Assembly: GCA_964476705.1 (NCBI GenBank)
Contig: CAYZBM010000051.1
Location: 1 to 15,830 of the forward strand
Source: CAYZBM01 sp964476705
Lineage (GTDB): Bacteria; Pseudomonadota; Alphaproteobacteria; Rickettsiales; UBA6187
Direction of reading: 5' to 3'
Length of the DNA stretch: 15,830 nucleotides
Below the pieces are notes generated by a model. The model saw only the letters and a program-made list of their open reading frames with translations. It was not told where the DNA came from and made no database searches. How positions within the stretch are numbered: the first letter of the stretch is position 1; the number at the start of each line of letters is the position of its first letter. Shown here piece after piece: positions 1-6,826 of this stretch. The position numbers and the translations under genes are program-made.

Positions 1-36
1 AGAAGAAAAAGAACTAAGTGTTCATTTTTTAAGGTT

Positions 37-74
37 GTCTATAATACGACGGGCCTACCCTGAGGATTATAGAC
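37..74. other. Imperfectly explained stem-loop near left edge
   Basis: GTCTATAAT at 37-45 is perfectly complementary to ATTATAGAC at 66-74. The 20-nt loop between them is unusually GC-rich for this window and contains GGG and CCC, which could pair internally. It could be the 3' structure of an upstream transcript, part of a small palindromic repeat, or chance. I see no tRNA-like fold and no CCA end. Confidence 0.35.
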
Positions 75-92
75 TACATATACAACTTAAGA

Positions 93-123
93 AAAAAGTG
101 TTTTTTATAAAAAAACACTTTTT
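93..123. terminator. Candidate bidirectional intrinsic terminator
   Basis: A perfect 14-bp inverted repeat (93-106 against 110-123) with a 3-nt loop has A-runs at its base and a GTG/CAC core. On either strand the hairpin ends in a T-run, as bidirectional terminators do. The stem is weak because most pairs are A-T. It would end transcription from a gene left of the window before the ATPase gene starts at 202. Confidence 0.45.
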
Positions 124-174
124 CACAACTGACTAAGTAATTAAGCTAAAAAGCACAAAATTTAATGATTTACC

Positions 175-203
175 TTGCAAATCCGAACTTGAAGTTGTAA
201 AAT
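175..203 (+). promoter_or_regulatory. Candidate promoter overlapping the ATPase start
   Basis: TTGCAA (175-180), a 17-nt spacer and TAAAAT (198-203) match the sigma-70 consensus at 4/6 and 5/6 positions. Because the -10 box overlaps the ATG at 202, transcription from here would begin near 210, which would favour a leaderless start at the in-frame ATG at 211. In DNA this AT-rich such matches also arise by chance. Confidence 0.25.
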
Positions 204-1383
204 GCAAGGTATGTTAGAAAGAAATGCCTTAAAAGAAGTAATAAATGATCTAAAGCAATTTCCAGCAGTAGCCTTATTAGGCTGCAGACAAGTTGGCAAA
301 ACCACCTTGGCTGAGCAAATTAGCAAGAAACTCAAAAAACCCTCCTTATATCTTGATTTACAATTAACCAGCGATATTCAAAAATTATCTGAACCACAAT
401 TATTTTTAGAAAAACAGGAAGGAATTCTGGTAATTCTCGATGAGATTCATCGTTTCCCAGAATTATTTGTTATCTTAAGAGGAATAATTGATAGAAGAAG
501 AAAAAAAGGTGAAAAAGCTGGTCACTTTCTAATTCTAGGCAGTGCTAGTCCAGAATTATTAAAACAATCATCAGAAAGCCTAGCCGGTAGAATATCATAT
601 ATAGAGCTTAATCCTTTTAATTTGCTTGAAGTTAACAAGGCTAAAATTAAAGATTATCTTGATAATTTATGGCTTAGAGGAGGCTTTCCAGATAGTTTTT
701 TACAAAATGATGATAATTTAAGTATGAGATGGCGAGAACAATTTATCAGAACTTACGTAGAAAGAGACATTCCCGAAATTGGTCCTGATTTACCGGCAGA
801 TAGAATTTTTAAATTATTGAGGATGTTAGCCTTTGACCAAGGTAGCCAAATAAATTTAACTAAATTAGCTGGCAGCCTTGCTGTTTCTACCACAACAGTT
901 AAAAAATATATTGATATATTATCAGGTTTTTTCCTAATTAGAAAATTACAACCTTGGCATGGTAATTCAAAAAAAAGACTAATTAAGTCGGCGAAAATAT
1001 ATATTCGCGATTCTGGATTATTACATAGTCTAACCAATTTAGGTCACTATAACGATATTATTGGCCATTCTATTTGCGGCAAATCATGGGAAGGTTTTGC
1101 CATAGAACAAATCATTCAAAAACTCCCTTATCGATCAGAAGTATCTTATTATGGAACAGATGCGGGAGCTGAAATTGATTTAATTATAGAAACTCCAAAT
1201 AGAGAAACTTTTGCTCTTGAAATAAAAAGAACTTTATCGCCAAAAGTCTCCAAAGGCTTTAAAAATGGTTGCGAAGATATAAAACCTCATAAAAGATATT
1301 ATATCATCCCGTATGGCGATCCATATCCAATAGATAAAGAAACTGTGGCTATAGGGCTTGAAGAATTTCTTAAATTACTGTAA
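202..1383 (+). CDS. AAA ATPase with DUF4143 domain
   Basis: This is a full-length member (393 aa) of the ATPase family that joins an AAA domain to DUF4143, common as scattered copies in bacterial genomes and of unproven function. Walker A is GCRQVGKTT (residues 27-35), Walker B is ILVILDEI (75-82) and a sensor-like GSASP is at 113-117. The central part (about 200-285) has a winged-helix look. The DUF4143 signature RDSGLLHSL follows, then GKSWEGFAIE. The C-terminal EIDLIIE and ALEIKR segments fit the PD-(D/E)XK nuclease-like fold seen at the end of these proteins. Two ATGs are possible, 202 and 211; the second gives MLERNALKEV, which matches the usual family start better, and neither has a well-spaced Shine-Dalgarno sequence. 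The TAA stop abuts the stop of convergent aspS with no spacer. It is probably a stand-alone accessory gene; the biological role is unknown. Confidence 0.9.
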   Translation: MQGMLERNALKEVINDLKQFPAVALLGCRQVGKTTLAEQISKKLKKPSLYLDLQLTSDIQKLSEPQLFLEKQEGILVILDEIHRFPELFVILRGIIDRRRKKGEKAGHFLILGSASPELLKQSSESLAGRISYIELNPFNLLEVNKAKIKDYLDNLWLRGGFPDSFLQNDDNLSMRWREQFIRTYVERDIPEIGPDLPADRIFKLLRMLAFDQGSQINLTKLAGSLAVSTTTVKKYIDILSGFFLIRKLQPWHGNSKKRLIKSAKIYIRDSGLLHSLTNLGHYNDIIGHSICGKSWEGFAIEQIIQKLPYRSEVSYYGTDAGAEIDLIIETPNRETFALEIKRTLSPKVSKGFKNGCEDIKPHKRYYIIPYGDPYPIDKETVAIGLEEFLKLL

Positions 1384-3195
1384 TTATTTTTCAAAACCTT
1401 CCACTAGCTCCTTCGCCTTATGCGACAGCTGTATATGTAATTCTCTTAATTGCTTATGATCTACAACAGATGGTGCATTCATTAGCAAATCCTCAGCTTT
1501 TTGATTCATTGGGAAGGCTATAACCTCACGGATATTTGGCTCACCAGCAAGTAACATAACTATACGGTCAATGCCTGGTGCTATACCCCCATGAGGAGGA
1601 GCGCCAAATTTAAAGGCTCTAATCATGCCACCAAATCTTTGATCAACAACATCATTACTATAACCGCAAATATTAAAGGCCTTATACATTAAATCTGGTT
1701 GATGATTTCTGATTGCACCACTTGAAAGCTCTATGCCATTACAAACAATGTCATATTGGTAGGCTTTAATTTTTAGTAAATCTTCAGTAGTTTTTGCGGC
1801 ATCTAATGCTGCAATTCCACCTTGTGGCATTGAAAAAGGATTATGGCTAAAATCAATTTTTTTATTTTCTTCATCCCATTCAAAAAATGGAAAATCAACA
1901 ATCCAGCAAAATTCAAATTTATTTGCGGCAATAAGACCTAATTCTACTCCTAAGTGAGTTCTAACCTGACCTGCAATACTTGCCGCTTCTTTAGCCGTAC
2001 CACTAGCAAAGAACACTGCATCATTATTGCCAATACCGGTTATTTCTTTAAGCTTATTTAAACGACTTGCATCTAAAAATTTAGCTATTGGTCCTTTAGC
2101 ATTACCTTCATTATCAAATACTATATAACCTAAACCAGGAGCCCCTATACTTATAGCAAACTCGGTTTTTTTATCAAAGAAACTTCTTGGACGATCGCCC
2201 ACCCCTTTAACTGGAATTGCCCTTACCACTTTACCGTCATTTATAGCTTTAGCAAAAACTGAAAAATCAGATCCGGCAAAAACTTCTTCTACTGAATGAA
2301 TAATTATCGGATTTCTAAGATCTGGTTTATCACTACCATATTTTAACATAGATTCATCATATGAAATTCGACGAAATGGCGCCGGAGAAATTTCATATTT
2401 AGAAAATTTACTAAATAATCCATGCATAACCGGTTCAATCACACTAAAGACATCATCTTGAGTTGCAAAAGCCATTTCCATATCTAGCTGATAAAACTCT
2501 CCAGGACTTCTATCTGCCCTAGCATCTTCATCTCTGAAACATGGCGCTACTTGGAAATAACGATCAAACCCAGAACACATAAGTAGCTGTTTAAATTGCT
2601 GCGGTGCTTGTGGTAAAGCATAAAATTTACCTGGATGAATTCGACTAGGTACTAAATAATCACGCGCACCTTCAGGAGATGACGCCGTTAAAATTGGAGT
2701 TTGAAATTCCATAAATCCTAAATCTGTCATTCTTTTACGTAAATCAGCAATTATTTGCGAACGTAAAATAATGTTATTATGTAATTTTTCTTTACGTAAA
2801 TCTAAAAAGCGATATTTAAGTCTAGTTTCTTCAGGAAATTCTTTATCACTATTTACCTGTATAGGTAGCATATCAGCCGCTGATTCAACTAAGAATTTTT
2901 CTACTCTAATTTCAATTTCACCAGTTGCTAAATCTTTATTTATAGTCTCATTACTTCGAGCGATAACCTCACCTTCTATAGTAATTACTGATTCATATCT
3001 TACAGCTGTAATTTCTGATAAAAACGGAGAATCATTAGTAATTAAAAGTTGAGTAATGCCATAATGATCGCGCAAATCAATAAATAACAAATTACCATGA
3101 TCGCGTTTACGATGAACCCAACCAGATAATTTTACAGTTTGGCCAACATGGCTTAAATTTAATTGATTGCAATTATGCGTGCGATAAAAATGCAT
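1384..3195 (-). CDS. aspS: Aspartyl-tRNA synthetase, bacterial type, probably non-discriminating
   Basis: This class II synthetase activates aspartate with ATP and charges tRNA in the cytoplasm. At 603 aa it has the full bacterial length. Residues 1-105 form the OB-fold anticodon-binding domain. Motif 2 contains FRDEDARADRSPGEFYQ (220-236), motif 3 contains GIAPGIDRIVML (537-548), and the bacterial GAD insertion lies at about 300-420. The anticodon domain has RKRDHG with His33 where the Asp-specific E. coli enzyme has Leu (RRRDLG). His at this site is known from enzymes that also form Asp-tRNA(Asn), which GatCAB then amidates. Glu83 stands where E. coli has Lys. The sequence is strongly Rickettsia-like from memory. 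The ATG at 3195 is preceded by AAGGA (complement of 3201-3205) five bases away. It diverges from rnd and converges on the ATPase gene. Confidence 0.97.
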   Translation of the reverse strand: MHFYRTHNCNQLNLSHVGQTVKLSGWVHRKRDHGNLLFIDLRDHYGITQLLITNDSPFLSEITAVRYESVITIEGEVIARSNETINKDLATGEIEIRVEKFLVESAADMLPIQVNSDKEFPEETRLKYRFLDLRKEKLHNNIILRSQIIADLRKRMTDLGFMEFQTPILTASSPEGARDYLVPSRIHPGKFYALPQAPQQFKQLLMCSGFDRYFQVAPCFRDEDARADRSPGEFYQLDMEMAFATQDDVFSVIEPVMHGLFSKFSKYEISPAPFRRISYDESMLKYGSDKPDLRNPIIIHSVEEVFAGSDFSVFAKAINDGKVVRAIPVKGVGDRPRSFFDKKTEFAISIGAPGLGYIVFDNEGNAKGPIAKFLDASRLNKLKEITGIGNNDAVFFASGTAKEAASIAGQVRTHLGVELGLIAANKFEFCWIVDFPFFEWDEENKKIDFSHNPFSMPQGGIAALDAAKTTEDLLKIKAYQYDIVCNGIELSSGAIRNHQPDLMYKAFNICGYSNDVVDQRFGGMIRAFKFGAPPHGGIAPGIDRIVMLLAGEPNIREVIAFPMNQKAEDLLMNAPSVVDHKQLRELHIQLSHKAKELVEGFEK

Positions 3196-3203
3196 ATTAT
3201 TCC

Positions 3204-3232
3204 TTGACTTTTGTTCTTAAGATATGGATTAT
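3204..3232 (+). promoter_or_regulatory. Candidate rnd promoter
   Basis: TTGACT (3204-3209), a 17-nt spacer and GATTAT (3227-3232, 4/6) could drive rnd, leaving a leader of roughly 90 nt. The -35 box overlaps the aspS Shine-Dalgarno sequence on the other strand. It is the best match in the 136-bp divergent intergenic region, but only a sequence resemblance. Confidence 0.25.
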
Positions 3233-3269
3233 ATATATCTTGCAACAGCAAATCTATATACCGGGATCT

Positions 3270-3298
3270 TATATAAAATAATAAGCCCATAAAAGCAA
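3270..3298 (-). promoter_or_regulatory. Candidate aspS promoter
   Basis: On the minus strand TTGCTT (complement of 3293-3298), a 17-nt spacer and TATATA (complement of 3270-3275) resemble a sigma-70 promoter, matching 4/6 and 4/6. It would give aspS a leader of about 65-70 nt. A second AT-rich -10-like sequence, TATAAT, lies nearer the gene without a good -35 box. Confidence 0.25.
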
Positions 3299-3331
3299 TA
3301 AATATCGTAATTTTAAAGATTTCAAAAAATA

Positions 3332-4471
3332 ATGAAACTTATCTCAGATTCTAGCGAAATTCGCCAAATATGCCAAGAATTGGCTAAGGAAGATTATATA
3401 GCTATAGATACCGAATTCTTACGCGATAGATATTATTATCCAAAATTATGTTTAGTCCAAATAGCGGCTAAAGACCAATATTATTTATTTGATACTTTAG
3501 CTAAAGATGTTGATTTCTCTCCACTTTGGCAATTATTAACTGAAGATAAAGTTCTTAAAGTTATTCATGCCGCACGGCAAGATATTGAAACTATCTATCA
3601 TATTACCGGTAAAGTTATTTATCCTTTATTTGATACCCAAATTGCGGTAATGGCTTTAGGTTATTCTAGTGATTCGAGTTATGCAAGTATTGTATCTAAT
3701 TTTCTCAATAAAAATATTGATAAAACCCAACAATTTTCATCTTGGGATAAAAGACCGTTACTTGAATCACAAGTTAAATATGCAATATTAGACGTAGTAT
3801 ATTTAAACCAAGCTTACCCTTTAATTAAAGAAGCCCTAAATAAATCAGACCGCAATTTATGGCTAGATGAAGAGTTTGGAGTTTTAACCAATCCTAAAAC
3901 TTACATAATTGATCCGTACAATATCTGGAAAAAAGTCCCAGTTCGCAATAAACATATCTCTTTTAGTAAATTAAGAGAATTATGTTACTTTCGCGAAATG
4001 GAAGCACGAAGATTAAACATTCCAAGGCAGCATTTTTTAAAAGACCAAACAATTCTTGATATAATTAGTAAAAACATAAAAACTTCGGATGACCTTTATA
4101 AAATCAGCTCTTTAAGAAACTTAAATTCAACGCAAATAAAACAAATTTTTGAAGCCTTAGAAAAAGCAACTCTTAATCCTTTAGATACAGAATATATGAA
4201 AAATAAAAATAAAGCGATTAGCCCTGAAGAAAAAAATTTAGTTGATCTCTACAAAACTATTCTTATTTCTTTAGCCAAACAAAATAATGTTTCTGAAAGA
4301 TTAATTGCCACTAACGATGAATTAGAAGAATTTGTCTTGCGTGGTAATCATGAAATTAAAGCCATGAAAAGCTGGAGATATGAAGTATTTGGTAAATATG
4401 CTTTGGAATTTAAGCAGGAAAAATTATCGCTAAAAATGGAAAATGGCAAGATGGTTTTTAAGGTAAGTTAG
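3332..4471 (+). CDS. rnd: Ribonuclease D (3'-5' exoribonuclease)
   Basis: This DEDD-family exoribonuclease trims 3' ends of tRNA and other small RNA precursors in the cytoplasm, using two metal ions. The motifs are intact: Exo I DTEFL with Asp26 and Glu28, Exo II HAARQDIE with Asp84, and Exo III KYAILDVVYL with Tyr150 and Asp154, which makes it the DEDDy subtype. An HRDC helical domain follows at about 205-290 (FSKLRELCYFREMEARRLNI). At 379 aa it is the normal length (the E. coli protein is about 375 aa). The ATG at 3332 is the natural start because the Exo I domain begins within the first 25 residues, although the Shine-Dalgarno sequence is poor. Its TAG stop overlaps the stop of the convergent PIN toxin gene by four bases. 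The gene order aspS-rnd-ppx-ppk is a familiar alphaproteobacterial neighbourhood. Confidence 0.96.
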   Translation: MKLISDSSEIRQICQELAKEDYIAIDTEFLRDRYYYPKLCLVQIAAKDQYYLFDTLAKDVDFSPLWQLLTEDKVLKVIHAARQDIETIYHITGKVIYPLFDTQIAVMALGYSSDSSYASIVSNFLNKNIDKTQQFSSWDKRPLLESQVKYAILDVVYLNQAYPLIKEALNKSDRNLWLDEEFGVLTNPKTYIIDPYNIWKKVPVRNKHISFSKLRELCYFREMEARRLNIPRQHFLKDQTILDIISKNIKTSDDLYKISSLRNLNSTQIKQIFEALEKATLNPLDTEYMKNKNKAISPEEKNLVDLYKTILISLAKQNNVSERLIATNDELEEFVLRGNHEIKAMKSWRYEVFGKYALEFKQEKLSLKMENGKMVFKVS

Positions 4472-4845
4472 CCAAATATAGCAACATCATATAACTCTAT
4501 ATTGCTATCATTTGTAACTAAAGTTAATTGTTCAGCCTTTGCTTGCGCAACAAGCATTCGATCAAATGGATCTTTATGGCGCAAAGGTAGCGATATATAG
4601 TAATCTATATGTTTAGGCTCTATAAGTAAAAATTTATACTTTTTATCATTGTAAATAATATCAAAGAAATTATCAGGAATATCTAATTTTCCTGCATTTT
4701 TCTTAGTCGCAATTTCCCACGTTGAAACGGTACTAACACAAACTGTATTTCTCGGATTACTAACCGCATTTTTTATTTTTCGTGATAATTTTCTCGAATC
4801 AAAAAATATCCACAACAAAATATGACTATCTAACAAAAGTTTCAT
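4468..4845 (-). CDS. vapC: PIN-domain toxin (VapC-like)
   Basis: This 125-aa PIN-fold endoribonuclease is the toxin of a type II toxin-antitoxin pair. The acidic metal-binding residues are all present: Asp6 in LLLDSHILLW, Glu44 in STWEIA, Asp92 and Asp95 in HKDPFDRMLVAQA, and Asp113 in LVTND. The SHILLW and HKDPFDRML signatures place it with the short PIN proteins that usually partner Phd/YefM antitoxins rather than the classical VapB-VapC type. The RNA target cannot be read from sequence. It starts 40 bp after the antitoxin stop, so the two are probably one transcript. No clear Shine-Dalgarno sequence precedes its ATG, so weaker translation than the antitoxin is likely (inference). Its stop codon overlaps that of convergent rnd. 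The reading frame is intact. Confidence 0.9.
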   Translation of the reverse strand: MKLLLDSHILLWIFFDSRKLSRKIKNAVSNPRNTVCVSTVSTWEIATKKNAGKLDIPDNFFDIIYNDKKYKFLLIEPKHIDYYISLPLRHKDPFDRMLVAQAKAEQLTLVTNDSNIELYDVAIFG

Positions 4846-4885
4846 AAATTCTATTTATCTATTGGAATTATACCTAAAACCATAA

Positions 4886-5107
4886 TTATTCTTCGGAAGA
4901 CGAAAAAAGATCATCAGGAATCACTGCCTGACCATCCATAAGTCCAATAATTCTCCTTCCCTTATCTCTATAATTTGTGCTATTACTGCAACCTATAATT
5001 TTAGCTACAATCTCGCCATGACGTTCAATCATAATATTCTCGCCATTCATAGCTCGCCTAATCACTTCTGAAAATTTTGCTCTTGCTTCTGTAATATTTA
5101 CATGCAT
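4886..5107 (-). CDS. Phd/YefM-family antitoxin
   Basis: This small protein (73 aa from the chosen start) begins MHVNITEARAKFSEVIRRA, the N-terminal DNA-binding fold of Phd/YefM antitoxins, followed by GENIMIERHGEIVAKI. The acidic C-terminal part, ending DLFSSSEE, is presumably the flexible segment that binds the toxin. It precedes the PIN toxin in the same orientation and should autoregulate the operon. The frame is open upstream to an ATG at 5176 (96 aa). I prefer 5107 because AAGGGAG (complement of 5115-5121) lies seven bases upstream, a strong promoter lies inside the longer reading, and Phd-family proteins begin close to the NITEAR motif. The extra 23 residues resemble no family part that I know. 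Confidence 0.88.
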   Translation of the reverse strand: MHVNITEARAKFSEVIRRAMNGENIMIERHGEIVAKIIGCSNSTNYRDKGRRIIGLMDGQAVIPDDLFSSSEE

Positions 5108-5114
5108 AAAAATA

Positions 5115-5121
5115 CTCCCTT
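5115..5121 (-). promoter_or_regulatory. Shine-Dalgarno sequence of the antitoxin
   Basis: The minus strand reads AAGGGAG seven bases before the ATG at 5107. It is the best ribosome-binding site in the window and decides the antitoxin start in favour of 5107 over 5176. Confidence 0.7.
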
Positions 5122-5131
5122 CCTGCCAAGG

Positions 5132-5160
5132 ATCATAATGCAACCAAAATTTGCCGTCAA
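5132..5160 (-). promoter_or_regulatory. Toxin-antitoxin operon promoter
   Basis: On the minus strand TTGACG (complement of 5155-5160), exactly 17 nt, and TATGAT (complement of 5132-5137) match the sigma-70 consensus at 5/6 and 5/6. Transcription would begin near 5125, giving a leader of about 18 nt that contains just the Shine-Dalgarno sequence. This fits a compact autoregulated toxin-antitoxin promoter. I see no convincing palindromic operator over it. Confidence 0.6.
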
Positions 5161-5234
5161 TGTCTTTTTTGCGCATATACGATTTATTTTATTTAGTAAC
5201 TCTTATTAAATGGGATTTCATAAAAAGACAAAAA

Positions 5235-5324
5235 TTGCGCCAAATTGTTTTATTATAAGAAAAAATAAACTCCACTATACAAAATATTGCAAGTTTTTAT
5301 ATACTTAGCTACCAATTTGCGCAA
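5235..5324. repeat. Spaced inverted repeat with TTGCGC core between ppx and the antitoxin
   Basis: TTGCGCCAAATTG (5235-5247) and CAATTTGCGCAA (5313-5324) are inverted copies, apart from one extra C, separated by 65 bases. The right arm itself contains the perfect palindrome TTTGCGCAAA (5316-5325). A third TTTGCGCA lies at 5168-5175. It could be a protein-binding site, or a long-range stem ending the ppk-ppx transcript; no U-run follows. Confidence 0.35.
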
Positions 5325-5329
5325 AATAA

Positions 5330-6796
5330 TTATTTTCTCACCAAAATATCTTTTTCCAAAACCTTACCTAATTGTGCAAGTCGTTTAGTTATTTTTTCAC
5401 CATATAAATCGCCATAACCATTTTCAAAATGGAGGATTATTTTGCCTTTACTTAAGCTAATTGGAATATTTTTTAATATCCCCTTAGTACTACCACTTAG
5501 GCTTCTTGCTAAACGCATAGCAGAACCAATTTTTTTAGCCTCAGCTATTTCAGCTTTACTTAATAGAAACATTATAGGCTCAGTAATCTCGGTCCCCTCT
5601 AATGCTGAATTATATCTATAATATAAAGATAAAGCTATAAAGGCCCGCTCTTCATGATTTAAGGCAATTAAAGAAGAATCTATTACCCGCTTAAAAGCAA
5701 TTTCGCCGCGATATTCAGTATTTTCATAACAAGCTAAATCACTTAAAATACAGCTAGCTTTAAGTAATCTGGATTTAGTTTTGTCATTATAATTAAATAA
5801 AGGCTCTATCCACGAAAATAATTCTTCGCCATATTCTGGGTCATAACCAGAGGACGCAACCAGATCAATGGCTCCTTCAATTAGGCCATCTTTTTGTTTT
5901 TCTGCTTCAGTTAGTTTTTCATATAGAAATCCTTCTCTAACTCCAAAAGTTGAAAAAACTAATTCTTTTGGTTTTAAATATTCAACTAATTGATCAAGTA
6001 ACATTGCCACAAAAGGTAAGAATTTAGCTCTTTTGCTAGGAAGTTCAGAAAAATGCAAAAGATCTTTTTCCGACATTTTCTCTAATAATTTTAAAGTAGA
6101 AACAAAACTACTTGTTGGAATTTTATAATCATGCAAAACTTTTAATGGATAATTGGTTATGCCCATATGAATTTTAGCTAAACTTCTAAAGCCACCACCA
6201 ACTAAATATAGATTTTCATCCGCATGAACCGAAAAATCATAATCCGCAAAAGCAGATTTAACTAAACGCATATATAAGCGCATTTTTCTTTTATCACCAG
6301 AAATCCTTAATGGCCCTAAAGGATAAGAAACGCCTTCTGTAAATAATTTGCCTGATTTTATACCAATTAATTCTAAACTTCCACCACCTAAATCTGCAAC
6401 TACCCCACTTGCGTGATCAAGAGCCGATACAATACCAAGACCCGCATATTTCGCTTCTTCTTCGCCTGGCAAGATTTCAATTTTTACCTTATAGTCTTTT
6501 TCAATTTTTTTTACAAAATCATCGCCATCCTGAGCATCTCTAACTGCAGAGGTTGCAAATAAATATAATTTTTTGACTTTCATTACTTCGGCTAGCTTTA
6601 CAAATCTACCTATACATTCGTAAGCAAGTTTAGCTCCAGACTTATCAAGTCGCCCAGTTTCAGCCATGGCGCTAGCCAATCCACATAGCACTTTTTCGTT
6701 AAAGATAGGCGTTGGCGATCTTCTAATTCCATTATAAACAACTAACCTAACTGAGTTAGACCCAATATCAACTACAGCTACTTTTTGATTTATCAT
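5330..6796 (-). CDS. ppx: Exopolyphosphatase / Ppx-GppA phosphatase
   Basis: This enzyme hydrolyses terminal phosphates of polyphosphate, and family members may also convert pppGpp to ppGpp. It is an ASKHA-fold phosphatase of 488 aa. The N-terminal phosphate loop is VVDIGSNSVRLVVY with Asp10. ATSAVRDA is at 81-88. The catalytic Glu lies in LPGEEEA (109-115). The second phosphate loop is DLGGGS (135-140), followed by the subfamily signature SYPLGPLRI. LVGGGFRSLAKI and STFGVREGFLYEKL close the catalytic half. The remaining C-terminal part, from about residue 310, is helical and fits the HD-like domain of long Ppx proteins. The ATG at 6796 has CAGGAA (complement of 6802-6807) upstream. It lies 30 bp after ppk on the same strand, so the synthesising and degrading enzymes are probably co-transcribed. 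Sequence alone does not settle Ppx against GppA activity. Confidence 0.94.
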   Translation of the reverse strand: MINQKVAVVDIGSNSVRLVVYNGIRRSPTPIFNEKVLCGLASAMAETGRLDKSGAKLAYECIGRFVKLAEVMKVKKLYLFATSAVRDAQDGDDFVKKIEKDYKVKIEILPGEEEAKYAGLGIVSALDHASGVVADLGGGSLELIGIKSGKLFTEGVSYPLGPLRISGDKRKMRLYMRLVKSAFADYDFSVHADENLYLVGGGFRSLAKIHMGITNYPLKVLHDYKIPTSSFVSTLKLLEKMSEKDLLHFSELPSKRAKFLPFVAMLLDQLVEYLKPKELVFSTFGVREGFLYEKLTEAEKQKDGLIEGAIDLVASSGYDPEYGEELFSWIEPLFNYNDKTKSRLLKASCILSDLACYENTEYRGEIAFKRVIDSSLIALNHEERAFIALSLYYRYNSALEGTEITEPIMFLLSKAEIAEAKKIGSAMRLARSLSGSTKGILKNIPISLSKGKIILHFENGYGDLYGEKITKRLAQLGKVLEKDILVRK

Positions 6797-6826
6797 TTTA
6801 ATTCCTGTTATTTCTATTTATTTTAT

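Noticed and set aside
2..136. Open frame without a start running in from the left edge to a TAA at 134-136
   Set aside because: It would translate through both hairpins, including the terminator-like one, and the peptide (ending KKHFFTTD) is low-complexity. Another frame stops at 15-17, so an upstream gene may end there; neither can be supported.
2771..3052. Plus-strand open frame inside aspS, and comparable frames inside the ATPase gene (753-1037) and large genes (10599-10808, 11003-11368, 13729-13971, 15157-15375)
   Set aside because: All lie opposite clearly real coding sequence and show no domain or start signal of their own.
4540..4556. Small hairpin TGCTTG-CGCAA-CAAGCA
   Set aside because: It is inside the toxin coding region over a conserved LVAQAKA segment. 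The short stem is probably incidental to coding.
5108..5176. Antitoxin extension to the ATG at 5176
   Set aside because: It contains the -35 and -10 boxes, and the family start plus a strong Shine-Dalgarno sequence point to 5107.
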